The notes under the pieces were generated by a model. It did not search any database. It had not been told where the DNA came from and saw nothing but the letters and a program-made list of their open reading frames with translations. Below are positions 40,393-50,806 of a stretch of DNA of 64,000 nucleotides, piece after piece. Numbering within the stretch: the stretch's first letter is position 1; each line of letters opens with the position of its first letter. Made by a program: the position numbers and the translations under genes. Source of the stretch: an uncultured Paracoccaceae bacterium (GTDB taxonomy: Bacteria; Pseudomonadota; Alphaproteobacteria; Rhodobacterales; Rhodobacteraceae); NCBI GenBank assembly GCA_947488605.1, contig CANKZJ010000006.1, positions 116,850-180,849 on the forward strand, in the 5' to 3' direction.

Positions 40393-40410
40393 GATCTACC
40401 GATTGGCCGA

Positions 40411-40866
40411 TCACAGCGGCTCGGTCAAGGGGCCAAGCGTTTGCAGCCAACCTTCGATGCGGGCTTTATTAACGCCTAAATCGGAACTGCCAAACCGTAG
40501 ACGCCCGTAGACTACCAACATATCGCCCTGCACGGCCACGGTGGTATGATCCGGGAACCCCCACAAAAGCGACCGCGTTTGAAACGTGATCATGCCTTCA
40601 GCAACACTGCCAGCCAAAAGACGGGTGCGCGGTGTCGCCAAGGCCCGCTGCTCAACCGCCGCAAGCACTTCCGAGGCTGGTGTACTGATCCGGCGGACCG
40701 CAAGAAATGACCCCGCCGTTGCCGTATCACCCGGCTCTGTCGCATCGGGGGTTTGGTGCCACAGTGCAGTATCTGTTGGCGCAAACCGCACATAGGCCAT
40801 CAGACCAAGGATCAAGACAACGACGATAACAACAATGCGCAAAGGGCGTCTCCAATTTTGACTCAC
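40411..40866 (-). CDS. DUF1499-like membrane-anchored protein
   Basis: N-terminal TM, RFGSSDLGVNKARIEGWL; GTG start at 40866. Confidence 0.65.
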   Translation of the reverse strand: MSQNWRRPLRIVVIVVVLILGLMAYVRFAPTDTALWHQTPDATEPGDTATAGSFLAVRRISTPASEVLAAVEQRALATPRTRLLAGSVAEGMITFQTRSLLWGFPDHTTVAVQGDMLVVYGRLRFGSSDLGVNKARIEGWLQTLGPLTEPL

Positions 40867-40874
40867 GAGATGTA

Positions 40875-40913
40875 TGTACAGGGTGTGTACGGCCTGTGTA
40901 CGCTATCTGTACG
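40875..40913. repeat. Four TGTAC units with exact 11-bp period
   Basis: TGTACAGGGTG TGTACGGCCTG TGTACGCTATC TGTACG starting at 40875, 40886, 40897, 40908. Confidence 0.8.
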
Positions 40914-41844
40914 GCACATCCGGCAAGATCGACAGCATTTCAAACATCAAATTCGCCCCCGTCAGCGCCGTGTTGCCAGACGGATCATAAGGCGGCGACA
41001 CTTCAACCAGATCGCAACCCACGATGTTCAACCCACGCAAACCGCGGATCAACTCCATTGCTTGCGGCGTCGTCAGCCCACCAATTTCCGGCGTGCCTGT
41101 TCCCGGCGCATAGGCAGGATCAAGGCTGTCGATATCATAGGTAATATAGCAAGGCTGGTCACCAATTTTCGATTTAATATCAGCGGCTAATGGCGAAAGC
41201 GACTTGTGCCAAAGATCCGGCGCCAGATACTGATTGAACCCCCAACCGGCGGCTTCGGTAAAGTCATCCGCGGTATATCCGGTCCCGCGCAGACCAATCT
41301 GAAACACCTTGTCTGGCGTGATGATCTTTTCCTCGTATGCGCGGCGAAACACGGTGCCGTGCGTTTCACGCTCACCGAACATCTCGTCATTCACATCTGC
41401 ATGGGCATCGACATGCACCAGTGCAACCGGCCCATGCTTTGCCGCTACCGCACGCAACACCGGAAGCGTCAATGTATGGTCGCCACCCAAGGTCATAGGG
41501 ATAAAATCATGCTTGAGGTGTGCGGCGTAAGTATCTGTAATAATGCGAATACTATCGCTTAGTGAAAACGTATTGATCGGCACATCACCAAGGTCGGCAC
41601 ATTGCAACGCATCAAAAGGTGCTGCCCCGGTTTGGATATTATAGGGCCGGATCATCGCCGATTGCTCGCGCAATTGCTTCGGGCCCATTCGGGTGCCCGA
41701 GCGCCAGGATGTCCCAATATCCATCGGGATGCCAATAAAGCCCACATCGAGCCCTTGAGCACTTGCTACTTCTGGCAGGCGCATAAAGCTTTGCGGCCCG
41801 GAAAAACGGGCAAGATCATTGCCGGAAATTGGCTGGTTCGGCAT
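40903..41844 (-). CDS. Ureohydrolase (agmatinase/guanidinobutyrase-like)
   Basis: GGDHTLTLP, HVDAHADVND, YDIDSLDPAYAPGTGTPEIGGLT. Confidence 0.9.
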   Translation of the reverse strand: MPNQPISGNDLARFSGPQSFMRLPEVASAQGLDVGFIGIPMDIGTSWRSGTRMGPKQLREQSAMIRPYNIQTGAAPFDALQCADLGDVPINTFSLSDSIRIITDTYAAHLKHDFIPMTLGGDHTLTLPVLRAVAAKHGPVALVHVDAHADVNDEMFGERETHGTVFRRAYEEKIITPDKVFQIGLRGTGYTADDFTEAAGWGFNQYLAPDLWHKSLSPLAADIKSKIGDQPCYITYDIDSLDPAYAPGTGTPEIGGLTTPQAMELIRGLRGLNIVGCDLVEVSPPYDPSGNTALTGANLMFEMLSILPDVPYR

Positions 41845-42812
41845 CACTTTTTCCTTTTGTTCCATAGCGCAAGGCAGCAAAGCTCCATTGCGACATGCGC
41901 GCCGGCAATTGCCGTAGCCCCAGTCGTGTCATAAGGCGGCGAGACCTCAACGATATCGCCACCAACCATGTTGATCCCGGCCATATCACGCAGCATCGCT
42001 GCCGCCTGCCAAGACGCTAAACCACCCCAAACGGGTGTCCCGGTGCCGGGAGCAAATGCGGGGTCCAACGCATCAATATCGAAGGTCACATAGGTCGGAT
42101 GATCGCCAACATAAGTCTTGATCTGATCCGTGACCCAAGTGGTCCCTTTTTCATGGCAGGTGCGCGCATCAATGTAGGGCATACCCAAATAGTCTTCGCA
42201 TTCGGTCCTGATCCCAACTTGGACAGACCGGGTGACATCCACGATACCTAGCTTCACGGCCTTATACATCATCGTGCCGTGATCGATGCGGTTCATGTCA
42301 TCGTCCGGCCAAAGATCAGAATGGGCATCGAACTGAACAACGGACAAAGGTCCGTATTTTTCGGCATATGCGCGCAGAATTGGCAACGTGATGAAGTGAT
42401 CCCCACCCAACGTTATCGTCCCGCATCCTTGCGCCAATATCCCTGCAATATGCGCCTGCAACAGACCCGGGACACCCGGCACATCGGCGTAGTCAAATGC
42501 CAAATCGCCATAGTCTGCGATGGCAAACTCGCTCAACGGATCAAACCCGTCCCAACCGTAAGGCGGATCAAAAGGCTGTAGGCTTGAAGCTTCGCGGATG
42601 GCACGCGGACCAAAGCGGGTGCCGGGGCGATGCGTGACCGCCTGATCAAACGGCACACCGGTGACGGCAAGGTCAAATCCAGTGAGATCCTTGGTATAGG
42701 TCCGGCGCAAGAACGACGTCGCACCGCCAAATGCGTTCTCATAGGCCAACCCGCGTCGGTCCGTGGCAGTAAAAGCCCCGTCGACAGCTTCTTTTGCTTT
42801 ATCCAATGTCAT
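41844..42812 (-). CDS. Ureohydrolase (agmatinase-like)
   Basis: GGDHFITLP, QFDAHSDLW, FDIDALDPAFAPGTGTPVWGGL. Confidence 0.9.
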   Translation of the reverse strand: MTLDKAKEAVDGAFTATDRRGLAYENAFGGATSFLRRTYTKDLTGFDLAVTGVPFDQAVTHRPGTRFGPRAIREASSLQPFDPPYGWDGFDPLSEFAIADYGDLAFDYADVPGVPGLLQAHIAGILAQGCGTITLGGDHFITLPILRAYAEKYGPLSVVQFDAHSDLWPDDDMNRIDHGTMMYKAVKLGIVDVTRSVQVGIRTECEDYLGMPYIDARTCHEKGTTWVTDQIKTYVGDHPTYVTFDIDALDPAFAPGTGTPVWGGLASWQAAAMLRDMAGINMVGGDIVEVSPPYDTTGATAIAGAHVAMELCCLALWNKRKK

Positions 42813-42841
42813 CTTTCGGCCCTTCCGAGATTTATGGGTAG

Positions 42842-43999
42842 TCAGGCAGCCGGCAATGCACGCTCAACCAGTCGCGCAAAATACGATGCCCCTGCAGGCG
42901 CGGCACCATCCGCAAAGTCATACGCCGGGTGATGCAGCGCTGCACTGTCGCCGTTACCCACATAAACATAAGCACCCGGGCGTTTCTCAAGCATGTAGGA
43001 GAAATCCTCGGCACCCATTTCATATTGCCGCGCATCGTCGACTTCTGGCGATACCTCGCGGGCGACGTCGGCTGCAAATGCCGTCTTTTCGGCATCGTTG
43101 ATTGTCGCGGGATAGCCGTATTCATAGTTCAGCACCGCCTTCACATTGTAAGCGGCCGCGTGGCCTGCCACGATCTCCGTCAGACGCTTGTGAACCATCG
43201 CTTGGGTGTGCTTGGACATGGTCCGAATAGTGCCGTTGATATAGGCCTTTTCAGGAATGATGTTATCGGCAGTTCCTGTGTGAATTTGTGTCACTGACAC
43301 CACCAGATCGTCATATGGCACGTGGTTGCGGCTGACGATTGTTTGGATCGCGTTCACCATGCCCACGGCCGCGACAACCGGATCTGCGGTTTCATATGGA
43401 TACGCACCGTGCCCGCCAATGCCTGTAATGTGGATATGCATCGTATCAACAGCAGCCAGGATTGGCCCTGGCGTCGTATAGAAGGACCCAACAGGATCGC
43501 CAGGACCGCTGTGCAGGGCGTAGACTTCTTTGATGTCAAAACGATCAAGAACGCCCTCTTGCACCATAACTTCACCACCACCACCGCCCTCTTCGGCAGG
43601 TTGGAAAATCAACGCGACACGGCCCGCGAAGTTGCGCGTTTCAGCCAAATAGCGGGCTGCACCCAGAAGCATTGTCGTGTGACCGTCATGACCGCAGGCG
43701 TGCATCTTGCCCGGAATGGTCGAGGCATAATCAAGCCCTGTTTCTTCCTGCATTGGCAAAGCATCCATATCAGCGCGCAGTCCGATTGTCGGGCCGTCCG
43801 CTTTGCCATTGATGATCGCGACAACGCCGGACGTGGCAATGCCCTCGTGAATTTCATCAACCCCAAACGCGTGCAGTTTCTCAACCACGAACTTTGCGGT
43901 CTCGAAGCACTGAAATTGCAATTCGGGATGCATATGCAAATGTCTGCGCCATGCCGTCATATCGTCGGCGAAATCTGCAATGCGGTTGATGACAGGCAT
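42842..43999 (-). CDS. M20-family amidohydrolase (hippurate/N-acyl amino acid hydrolase-like)
   Basis: RRHLHMHPEL, GLRADMDALPMQE, GKMHACGHDGHTTMLLGAA. Confidence 0.93.
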   Translation of the reverse strand: MPVINRIADFADDMTAWRRHLHMHPELQFQCFETAKFVVEKLHAFGVDEIHEGIATSGVVAIINGKADGPTIGLRADMDALPMQEETGLDYASTIPGKMHACGHDGHTTMLLGAARYLAETRNFAGRVALIFQPAEEGGGGGEVMVQEGVLDRFDIKEVYALHSGPGDPVGSFYTTPGPILAAVDTMHIHITGIGGHGAYPYETADPVVAAVGMVNAIQTIVSRNHVPYDDLVVSVTQIHTGTADNIIPEKAYINGTIRTMSKHTQAMVHKRLTEIVAGHAAAYNVKAVLNYEYGYPATINDAEKTAFAADVAREVSPEVDDARQYEMGAEDFSYMLEKRPGAYVYVGNGDSAALHHPAYDFADGAAPAGASYFARLVERALPAA

Positions 44000-44062
44000 G
44001 TCTGGCGCTCCGGCTCATGTGGTCTTACGCTGACAGTTGACCGCAACGAGAGGCCCTGCGCA

Positions 44063-44881
44063 ATGCCTGATGACACCCTGATCCACGATCCTGATGGCGG
44101 CATGCCGCGCTTGCTGGAAATCATGCGCCGTTTGCGTGATCCGCAAACCGGATGCCCGTGGGATATTGAACAGGATTTCAACTCGATAGCCCCCTACACC
44201 ATCGAAGAAGCCTACGAGGTCGCCGACGCCATCGCCCGCAGTGATTGGGGCGAGTTGGAAGGCGAATTGGGCGATCTCTTGTTACAGACTGTCTATCATA
44301 CCCAAATGGGCGCCGAGGCCGGGCACTTCAGCTTTGACAGTGTCGTGAAAGCAATCAGCGACAAGATGGTGTCGCGGCATCCGCATGTGTTTGGCGACGA
44401 GACACGTGACAAGTCCGCAGCACAGCAAGTGAATGATTGGGAAAAGATCAAAGCAGCCGAGCGTGCGGGAAAAGCGCAGACGCGGACCCTGGACGGTGTG
44501 GCGGTGGGTCTTCCTGCCCTGACACGTGCGGTGAAATTGCAAAAGCGCGCCGCACGCGTGGGGTTTGATTGGCCCGATACCGGGCATGTCATTGATAAGA
44601 TTATCGAAGAAGCTGGCGAGTTGGTTGAGGCCCGCGACAGCCTGAGCCCTACAGAAATGGAAGAGGAATTTGGGGATCTGTTGTTTGTCATAGCCAACCT
44701 TGCACGGCATTTGGATATTGATCCTGAGGCTGCCCTGCGAGGAACAAATGCCAAGTTCATGCGCCGCTTTGCCGGGGTCGAGGATGCGCTGAAGGCAAGG
44801 GGAAAGTCGCCTGCGCAGAGCAACTTGGCAGAGATGGACGCACTTTGGGATAAAATGAACGCCGCAGAGAAAGAGATGTGA
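44063..44881 (+). CDS. mazG: Nucleoside triphosphate pyrophosphohydrolase MazG
   Basis: LLEIMRRLRDPQTGCPWDIEQDF; EEAYEVADAI; GELEGELGDLLLQTVYH. Confidence 0.95.
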   Translation: MPDDTLIHDPDGGMPRLLEIMRRLRDPQTGCPWDIEQDFNSIAPYTIEEAYEVADAIARSDWGELEGELGDLLLQTVYHTQMGAEAGHFSFDSVVKAISDKMVSRHPHVFGDETRDKSAAQQVNDWEKIKAAERAGKAQTRTLDGVAVGLPALTRAVKLQKRAARVGFDWPDTGHVIDKIIEEAGELVEARDSLSPTEMEEEFGDLLFVIANLARHLDIDPEAALRGTNAKFMRRFAGVEDALKARGKSPAQSNLAEMDALWDKMNAAEKEM

Positions 44882-44965
44882 CGCAAGCCTTGTAGGCGAC
44901 TTTATTCCCCCGCTCGTGCCGGAGGCCCCGAAGGTATTACTGAACAAAAAGAAGATGAGGTTCCA

Positions 44966-45682
44966 ATGGATATCGAAGACGCAGGCGTGATTGTGACGGG
45001 TGGTGCGTCAGGGCTTGGTGCTGCAACGGCGCAGGCTTTTGTTGATGCCGGCGCAAGGGTCACCGTCTTTGATCTTGATCCGAAAGGTGCTGCGTTTGCC
45101 GCCAAGATCGGCGCGGATTTTGCGCAAGTTGACGTGACCGATGCGGCAAGCGTGCAAGCCGGGCTTGATCAGGCGCGCGCAATAAGCGTGGCCGTGAATT
45201 GCGCGGGGATCGCTATAGCCGAGAAGACGCTTGGCCGCGATGGCCCACATGCACAAAGCAGTTTTCAGAACGCGGTCGATGTGAACCTGTGCGGAACCTT
45301 TAATGTGGCCCGTTTAGCCGCGGCCCGGATGATGTCAGGCGGTGTGATCATCAACACCGCGTCTGTTGCGGCATTCGATGGGCAAAAGGGCCAAGCAGCC
45401 TATGCGGCGTCCAAAGCGGGGATCGCGGGGCTTTCATTGCCAATGGCGCGCGATCTGGCGCGCAATGGCATTCGCGTGATGGCGATTGCGCCGGGTATTT
45501 TCCGCACGCCGATGCTCGAAAATCTTGGACAGGAGATCATGGATGGATTGGCGGCAGACGTCACATTCCCTGCGCGGCTAGGAGATCCAGCCGAGTTTGC
45601 TGCACTCGCCAAATTTATCGTAAGTTGCGATTATCTGAATGGCACCACCATCCGGTTGGATGGCGCTTTGCGCATGCCATAG
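44966..45682 (+). CDS. Short-chain dehydrogenase (3-hydroxyacyl-CoA dehydrogenase-like)
   Basis: VIVTGGASGLGAATAQAF; YAASKAGIAGLSLPMARDLARNGIRVMAIAPGIFRTPM. Confidence 0.9.
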   Translation: MDIEDAGVIVTGGASGLGAATAQAFVDAGARVTVFDLDPKGAAFAAKIGADFAQVDVTDAASVQAGLDQARAISVAVNCAGIAIAEKTLGRDGPHAQSSFQNAVDVNLCGTFNVARLAAARMMSGGVIINTASVAAFDGQKGQAAYAASKAGIAGLSLPMARDLARNGIRVMAIAPGIFRTPMLENLGQEIMDGLAADVTFPARLGDPAEFAALAKFIVSCDYLNGTTIRLDGALRMP

Positions 45683-45708
45683 GAATGCCGAGGGCGCATA
45701 CGGTGCCG

Positions 45709-47517
45709 CTATCCAGCCTTTTCTTCGAGCATCAACCATTCCTCTTCGGCATCTGAGAGTGCATTTTGACGCGCAACAAGCGCGTCAGTCGCCTTCTCAA
45801 ATTTCAACGGGTGCTTGTTGAACAGGTCTGGATCTGCAAGCAGCTCCTCCAGCTTTTTGATCTCCGCGTTAAGTTGATCAATCACGCTTGGCAATTCTTC
45901 GAGACGATGCTTTTCGGTGAATGACAGACCAGATTTAGCCGCCTTCTTCTCCGTCTGTTTTTCCTTCTTGGCGAGAGGCTTTGTGGCTTCTTTCGCCTCA
46001 ACAAAATCACCGCCGCGTTGCATGCGGTAGTCAGTCCAGCCACCGGCGTAAACCACCGCCTGTCCGTTACCTTCCATCGCAATCGTCGTTGTCGCGACCC
46101 GGTCCAGAAAGTCACGGTCGTGACTGACCAAAAGCACAGTGCCGTCGTAGTCACCCAAGATGTCCTGCAACAAATCCAGCGTTTCGATGTCGAGATCGTT
46201 GGTTGGTTCGTCCAGCACCAGCAGATTGCTTTCGCGGGCCATCAAACGTGCCAGCAGCAGCCGCGCTTTTTCGCCGCCCGACAGTGACCGTACCGGTGCC
46301 CGCGCCTGTGCTTCGTTAAACAGGAACTCTTTGAGGTAGCCGACAACATGTTTGGGATTGCCGCGCACCATCACCTGATCGGACTTACCTGACACGCCCA
46401 ACTCGGGATCGTTGGCAAGGTTTTCCCACAGTGTCATATCTTCGTTCAGCGCCGCACGCGATTGATCGAAGACCGCAATATCAAGGTTAGTGCCGAGCTT
46501 GATAGACCCCTCATCGGGGTCCACCTGCCCGAGCAGCATCTTGATCAACGTTGTTTTGCCCACACCGTTGGGTCCAACAAAGGCGATCCGGTCCCCGCGT
46601 TGCACGGTGAGATCGAAGTTCTTGACAATCGACTTGCCGTCATAGGCTTTGGTCAGGCCGAAAGCCTCCATCACCTTTTTGCCAGAGGCAGCGCCACCAT
46701 CAAACGCCATTGCCGCAGTGCCTTGCCGCGTGATTTGCGACGCCTTCTCCGCGCGCAGTTCCTGCAACGCACGCACCCTGCCCTGGTTGCGTTTGCGGCG
46801 TGCGGAAATGCCTTCAACGGCCCATCGCGCCTCCGCCTTGATCTTGCGGTTCAGCTTGTGGCGCTGTTGGTCTTCTTCTTCCCAAAGTTTGTCACGCCAC
46901 GCCTCAAAATGTTCAAACCCCTGTTCGGCGCGGCGCACTTGGCCGCGATCGATCCAGAGGGTTGCGCGTGTCAGCGCACGCAAGAATGCGCGGTCGTGGC
47001 TGATCAAAACGAACCCGGCGCGCGTCGTCTTGAGTTCGTTCTCAAGCCAGGCAATCGCCTCAATATCAAGATGGTTGGTCGGCTCGTCCAAAAGCATCAA
47101 CTCAGGTGCTTCTGCCATCAGTTTAGCGAGTGCCGCCCGCCTGCGTTCCCCACCTGACGCAGTGTTCACGTCACCAGCAGGGTCGAATTTCAAACCTTCG
47201 GCCACCATGTCGACCTTGTAGGCCTCGTCGATGTCCAGCCCGCTGGCCGCATAATCACCCAACGTCGCAAAGCCCGCCATTGATGGGTCTTGTTCCATGT
47301 AACCGACCTGCACGCCCGGTGATGCCACGCGCGTTCCGCTATCGGGCAAAACGAGGCCTGCCATGACTTTCATCAACGTTGACTTGCCTGATCCGTTGCG
47401 TCCCACAAGGGCCACCCGGTCGCCGGGATGCACGACCAAAGACAGGTCTTCGAAAATGGGATCGCCGCCGAATGTCAGCGCGATGTCAGAAATTTGTAAG
47501 AGCGGTGCTTTTGCCAT
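45709..47517 (-). CDS. ABC-F family ATPase (Uup-like)
   Basis: Two ABC domains (GRNGSGKST, GPNGVGKTT), C-terminal coiled coil. Confidence 0.92.
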   Translation of the reverse strand: MAKAPLLQISDIALTFGGDPIFEDLSLVVHPGDRVALVGRNGSGKSTLMKVMAGLVLPDSGTRVASPGVQVGYMEQDPSMAGFATLGDYAASGLDIDEAYKVDMVAEGLKFDPAGDVNTASGGERRRAALAKLMAEAPELMLLDEPTNHLDIEAIAWLENELKTTRAGFVLISHDRAFLRALTRATLWIDRGQVRRAEQGFEHFEAWRDKLWEEEDQQRHKLNRKIKAEARWAVEGISARRKRNQGRVRALQELRAEKASQITRQGTAAMAFDGGAASGKKVMEAFGLTKAYDGKSIVKNFDLTVQRGDRIAFVGPNGVGKTTLIKMLLGQVDPDEGSIKLGTNLDIAVFDQSRAALNEDMTLWENLANDPELGVSGKSDQVMVRGNPKHVVGYLKEFLFNEAQARAPVRSLSGGEKARLLLARLMARESNLLVLDEPTNDLDIETLDLLQDILGDYDGTVLLVSHDRDFLDRVATTTIAMEGNGQAVVYAGGWTDYRMQRGGDFVEAKEATKPLAKKEKQTEKKAAKSGLSFTEKHRLEELPSVIDQLNAEIKKLEELLADPDLFNKHPLKFEKATDALVARQNALSDAEEEWLMLEEKAG

Positions 47518-47677
47518 AGCCGCCTGCTATGGCAGGAGGCACGGCGGCGCAAGTGGTCTCGCGCTGCTGCGGCGTCGTGCCAATCCGCCGGAACGGAATT
47601 GTCATCGTTTGAAACCTTGGCGAAAGCACCACGCGGACCTAGGTTAAGTGGCAAGGCACAAGAGGAACAATACACGC

Positions 47678-48070
47678 ATGGACAAGATCATCAAAACCGA
47701 TGCCGAATGGCGCACACAACTGTCTGACATGGCCTACAAGGTCACCCGCAAACACGGCACAGAGCGGGCTGGCACATACGAGGATTTCCCAAAAGATGCG
47801 GGCACTTACATGTGTGTCTGCTGTGGTGCACCGCTATTTGATCAAGATGCGAAGTTTGAAAGCGGCACAGGGTGGCCGTCGTTTTATCAACCTGTTGATC
47901 CAGAAATGGTCGGCGAGACCGTGGATCGTAGTTTCTTTATGAAACGGACCGAGGTTCATTGTAACCGCTGTGACGCACATCTGGGGCATGTGTTCCCGGA
48001 CGGACCACAGCCAACAGGTTTGCGGTATTGCATCAACGGCGTCGCGCTAGAGTTTGAACCGGAGGAATAG
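47678..48070 (+). CDS. msrB: Peptide-methionine (R)-S-oxide reductase
   Basis: [54 protein letters not shown]. Confidence 0.97.
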   Translation: MDKIIKTDAEWRTQLSDMAYKVTRKHGTERAGTYEDFPKDAGTYMCVCCGAPLFDQDAKFESGTGWPSFYQPVDPEMVGETVDRSFFMKRTEVHCNRCDAHLGHVFPDGPQPTGLRYCINGVALEFEPEE

Positions 48071-48205
48071 GCCCCCTATTTCCTTTGAGGTGATCGCATT
48101 GGTTTCAATCGATGCTTCACATCTAGCATGCAGGCTTGGCGCTGGTGAAATCATGTGTAGGGTTGCGCACAACAGCTTATACCCGAACCGCAAGGCAAAC
48201 GCGCC

Positions 48206-48685
48206 ATGAAAGTAAGACCAACAGTGCAAGGCGATATTCCCGCCTTGCAGGACGTTCTCAACAGCACGGAGCTTTTTCCCAGTGAAATGCTTCCCGACAT
48301 GGTAAGTGGCTTCTTATCGGGAGGTGACAGTTCCGATATTTGGCTGACGTGCGAAAAAGATGGCACCGCCCTTGGTTTTTGTTATGCAATTCCTCAGGAC
48401 ATGGCAGACGGCGCATGGAATATGCTTGCAATCGCGGTTTTGCAAACCGAGCAGGGTCGAGGGTGTGGCAGCGCAATCGCCAGACAACTCGAAGCCGACC
48501 TGAAGGCGCGCGGCCAACGCATCTTGATCGCCGAGACATCGGGGATGGAAAGCTTTGCACAAACACGCGACTTTTACCGCAAGAATGGCTACGTCGAAGA
48601 AGCGCGCATTCGGGATTTCTGGGCAGACGGGGATGACAAAATCGTCTTTTGGAAGTCGCTTCGTGTGTCAAAGTCTGCTGATTGA
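48206..48685 (+). CDS. GNAT-family N-acetyltransferase
   Basis: MLAIAVLQTEQGRGCGSAIARQLEADLKARG; RDFYRKNGYVEEARI. Confidence 0.88.
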   Translation: MKVRPTVQGDIPALQDVLNSTELFPSEMLPDMVSGFLSGGDSSDIWLTCEKDGTALGFCYAIPQDMADGAWNMLAIAVLQTEQGRGCGSAIARQLEADLKARGQRILIAETSGMESFAQTRDFYRKNGYVEEARIRDFWADGDDKIVFWKSLRVSKSAD

Positions 48686-48753
48686 AGTCCACATCAGTCG
48701 CTAATTGTTAAAGAGGCCGCGCGACCAACGTGGCTACACAAAGGGGTTCCGCT

Positions 48754-49128
48754 ATGGATGCAGAGCAGATGTACCACGACTTTCGCGGCCAATACACAGC
48801 AATGTCCCAAGCGGCGGATGCCAAACACGCCGCAACTTGTGACATTGATGGCAGCGAGGTCAAAGCGTTGTGGTTCGAGAGCCTCGCAAACGCACTCAAT
48901 GACCGGATGGGACATCGAGAACACCACGCTCAAATTGCGGCGATCTTCAAATATTTCGACATGAAATTCCGGACTGGCGACGCAGACATCAAAAACTTTA
49001 TTGATGTCTGCTTTGTCGAGAACCTGTTTTGGCAAGTCACCCCAAAGAATGCAGCACCTGTCTGGGCGCTTCTGCCAAAGAACCTGCAGACATTATATGT
49101 CAGCTTTCATGGCCGCCCCCCAAAATGA
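48754..49128 (+). CDS. Hypothetical protein
   Basis: ATG at 48754 with AAGGGG upstream; 124 aa. Confidence 0.6.
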   Translation: MDAEQMYHDFRGQYTAMSQAADAKHAATCDIDGSEVKALWFESLANALNDRMGHREHHAQIAAIFKYFDMKFRTGDADIKNFIDVCFVENLFWQVTPKNAAPVWALLPKNLQTLYVSFHGRPPK

Positions 49129-49141
49129 GGTAAGCGTCGCC

Positions 49142-50806
49142 CTACCGAAGCACGAAGCCACTTGGCCAAGTCAGCGTATAATCCAGCGTGACGTCTTGTG
49201 TCATGCCCGCAGCAACGTCCAAGTCCCATTCTAGAATGCCGCGCATGCCGTCTGGATCGCGACGTGTTACAGCAGGGTTGGCTACAAATTCCACCTCAAG
49301 ATCTTCTTGCTCTGAATAGGGAACCGTATCGCGCAGCAGCACGGTCCAGTCTTGCCCGGTCAGGTTCTCAACCGTCATGACGGCCTGTTCGGTCAACTGG
49401 TTCGCGCTGGTGAACACGCCCACATCACCTTCGGTCTTGTTGGGTGTCGCCCGCGTCAGGCGCAAACCATCCAACGGACCAAAGCCCATCTGCGTATCGC
49501 CGCCCGCCGCTAGCAACGGAAGCTGACTAAACCCGATCATCGTGCCGTCTGCGAAAATCAACGCACGGCCGGGCAACAAAACCTCGCCGGTGTCATTGGT
49601 GAATTCCGCCATGCGGTAGGCGATGTTATCGCGGCTTGGTGCGGCCTCGGCCCAAACCTCGGCGTCAAATTCCAACCTGTCCAAGGGCAATCGCAGGTCT
49701 TCGACGCCATTGCGGATATCAACGCGGCCGGGATAAGTGTAAGTCACCGTCGCACCGCTAAAATCAGCCTGTGCAGTCATCGCCATTGGCGCTTCCATCA
49801 CCTCTTCGGTCAGCGCGCCCATGTTGGAGCGGGACAACGATTGCACCCCGTCAGCCATCATCATCACAGCACGCTCGCGGTCCAGATCATCCTCCGAGAT
49901 AATCCGCCGCACTTGCGCCCAAACATCGCTGGGCGCGATCTGCTCGCCGGGTCGCGCAGTCGACAGAACCAACTGCACATCGGTCCAGTCCTGCCCCGTT
50001 TGCTGGCTGATCACCACGGCGCGGTCGACGTCCAATGCGGCATCCTCACCGGTCGTCAAACGCATGTCATAAACCGGCGACCAATTGGCAAAGCCCTCCA
50101 GCGTGCTGATATCAATGGTAACCTCGCCCGCCTCTGCGGCATTCAGTGTGAAGGTCAAAACCGACCCTGAATTTTCCGGCGCCAACAACGCGGCCAGTGC
50201 CTGCTGCGCATTGGTTAACGCCTCAACGTCATCTTTGCGCGCCAACTCAGCCGCCTGCGCCTCTTGTTCGGCCACAAACGCAGCCTGCCGTACAGCCAGA
50301 ACTTCGGTTCCAACCATCTGTGACAACGCGCGGATGTCCGCGACAGAGGCCGCCGTCAGCGCCTCACCCACGCTGGACTGCGATAGACTTTGCAAGAACG
50401 CAATCTGCTCTTCGGCGGCTTGAACACGCAACCTGATTTCAGCAATCGACGCGGCACGATCGCGCAGCACACCTTCGAGACGTTCAACCTCGGCGCGCGC
50501 CGCAATCACCGCATCAGAACTTTGGTCCGGCGTGACAGGCAACCGATCGTAGGCAAGATTGACGGCACCAATCTGCGCACCATCCGGCGCAGACAGCCGC
50601 AAACCTTCGCTGGCCAGACTTTCCGGCAAGCCGGGCACAATGATATCGTGCAACCCAGCCGGCAGATCCAGCGTCACCTGCCGGGTGACTGTCGCAAGGC
50701 CGGGATAAATCGTGACGGTATCGACGCGTGCCTCGGCCGTGAAGGTGTCAGCAAAGCCGGGGGCCGCCAAAGCGATAAAGCTGGTGGTCAGAAAAAAGCG
50801 AAACAT
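49142..50806 (-). CDS. DUF4139 / mucoidy inhibitor MuiA-like secreted protein
   Basis: Signal peptide MFRFFLTTSFIALAAPGFAD; VTIYPGLATVTRQVTLDLPAG; NWSPVYDMRL. Confidence 0.88.
   Translation of the reverse strand: MFRFFLTTSFIALAAPGFADTFTAEARVDTVTIYPGLATVTRQVTLDLPAGLHDIIVPGLPESLASEGLRLSAPDGAQIGAVNLAYDRLPVTPDQSSDAVIAARAEVERLEGVLRDRAASIAEIRLRVQAAEEQIAFLQSLSQSSVGEALTAASVADIRALSQMVGTEVLAVRQAAFVAEQEAQAAELARKDDVEALTNAQQALAALLAPENSGSVLTFTLNAAEAGEVTIDISTLEGFANWSPVYDMRLTTGEDAALDVDRAVVISQQTGQDWTDVQLVLSTARPGEQIAPSDVWAQVRRIISEDDLDRERAVMMMADGVQSLSRSNMGALTEEVMEAPMAMTAQADFSGATVTYTYPGRVDIRNGVEDLRLPLDRLEFDAEVWAEAAPSRDNIAYRMAEFTNDTGEVLLPGRALIFADGTMIGFSQLPLLAAGGDTQMGFGPLDGLRLTRATPNKTEGDVGVFTSANQLTEQAVMTVENLTGQDWTVLLRDTVPYSEQEDLEVEFVANPAVTRRDPDGMRGILEWDLDVAAGMTQDVTLDYTLTWPSGFVLR

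Noticed and set aside
40875-40913. CRISPR-like interpretation of the TGTAC array
   Set aside because: Units are 11 bp without spacers and there are no cas genes; reported instead as a phased repeat.
43322-44062. Upstream part of the 519-aa ORF 43322..44881
   Set aside because: Antisense to the M20 hydrolase; the genuine mazG start is at 44063.
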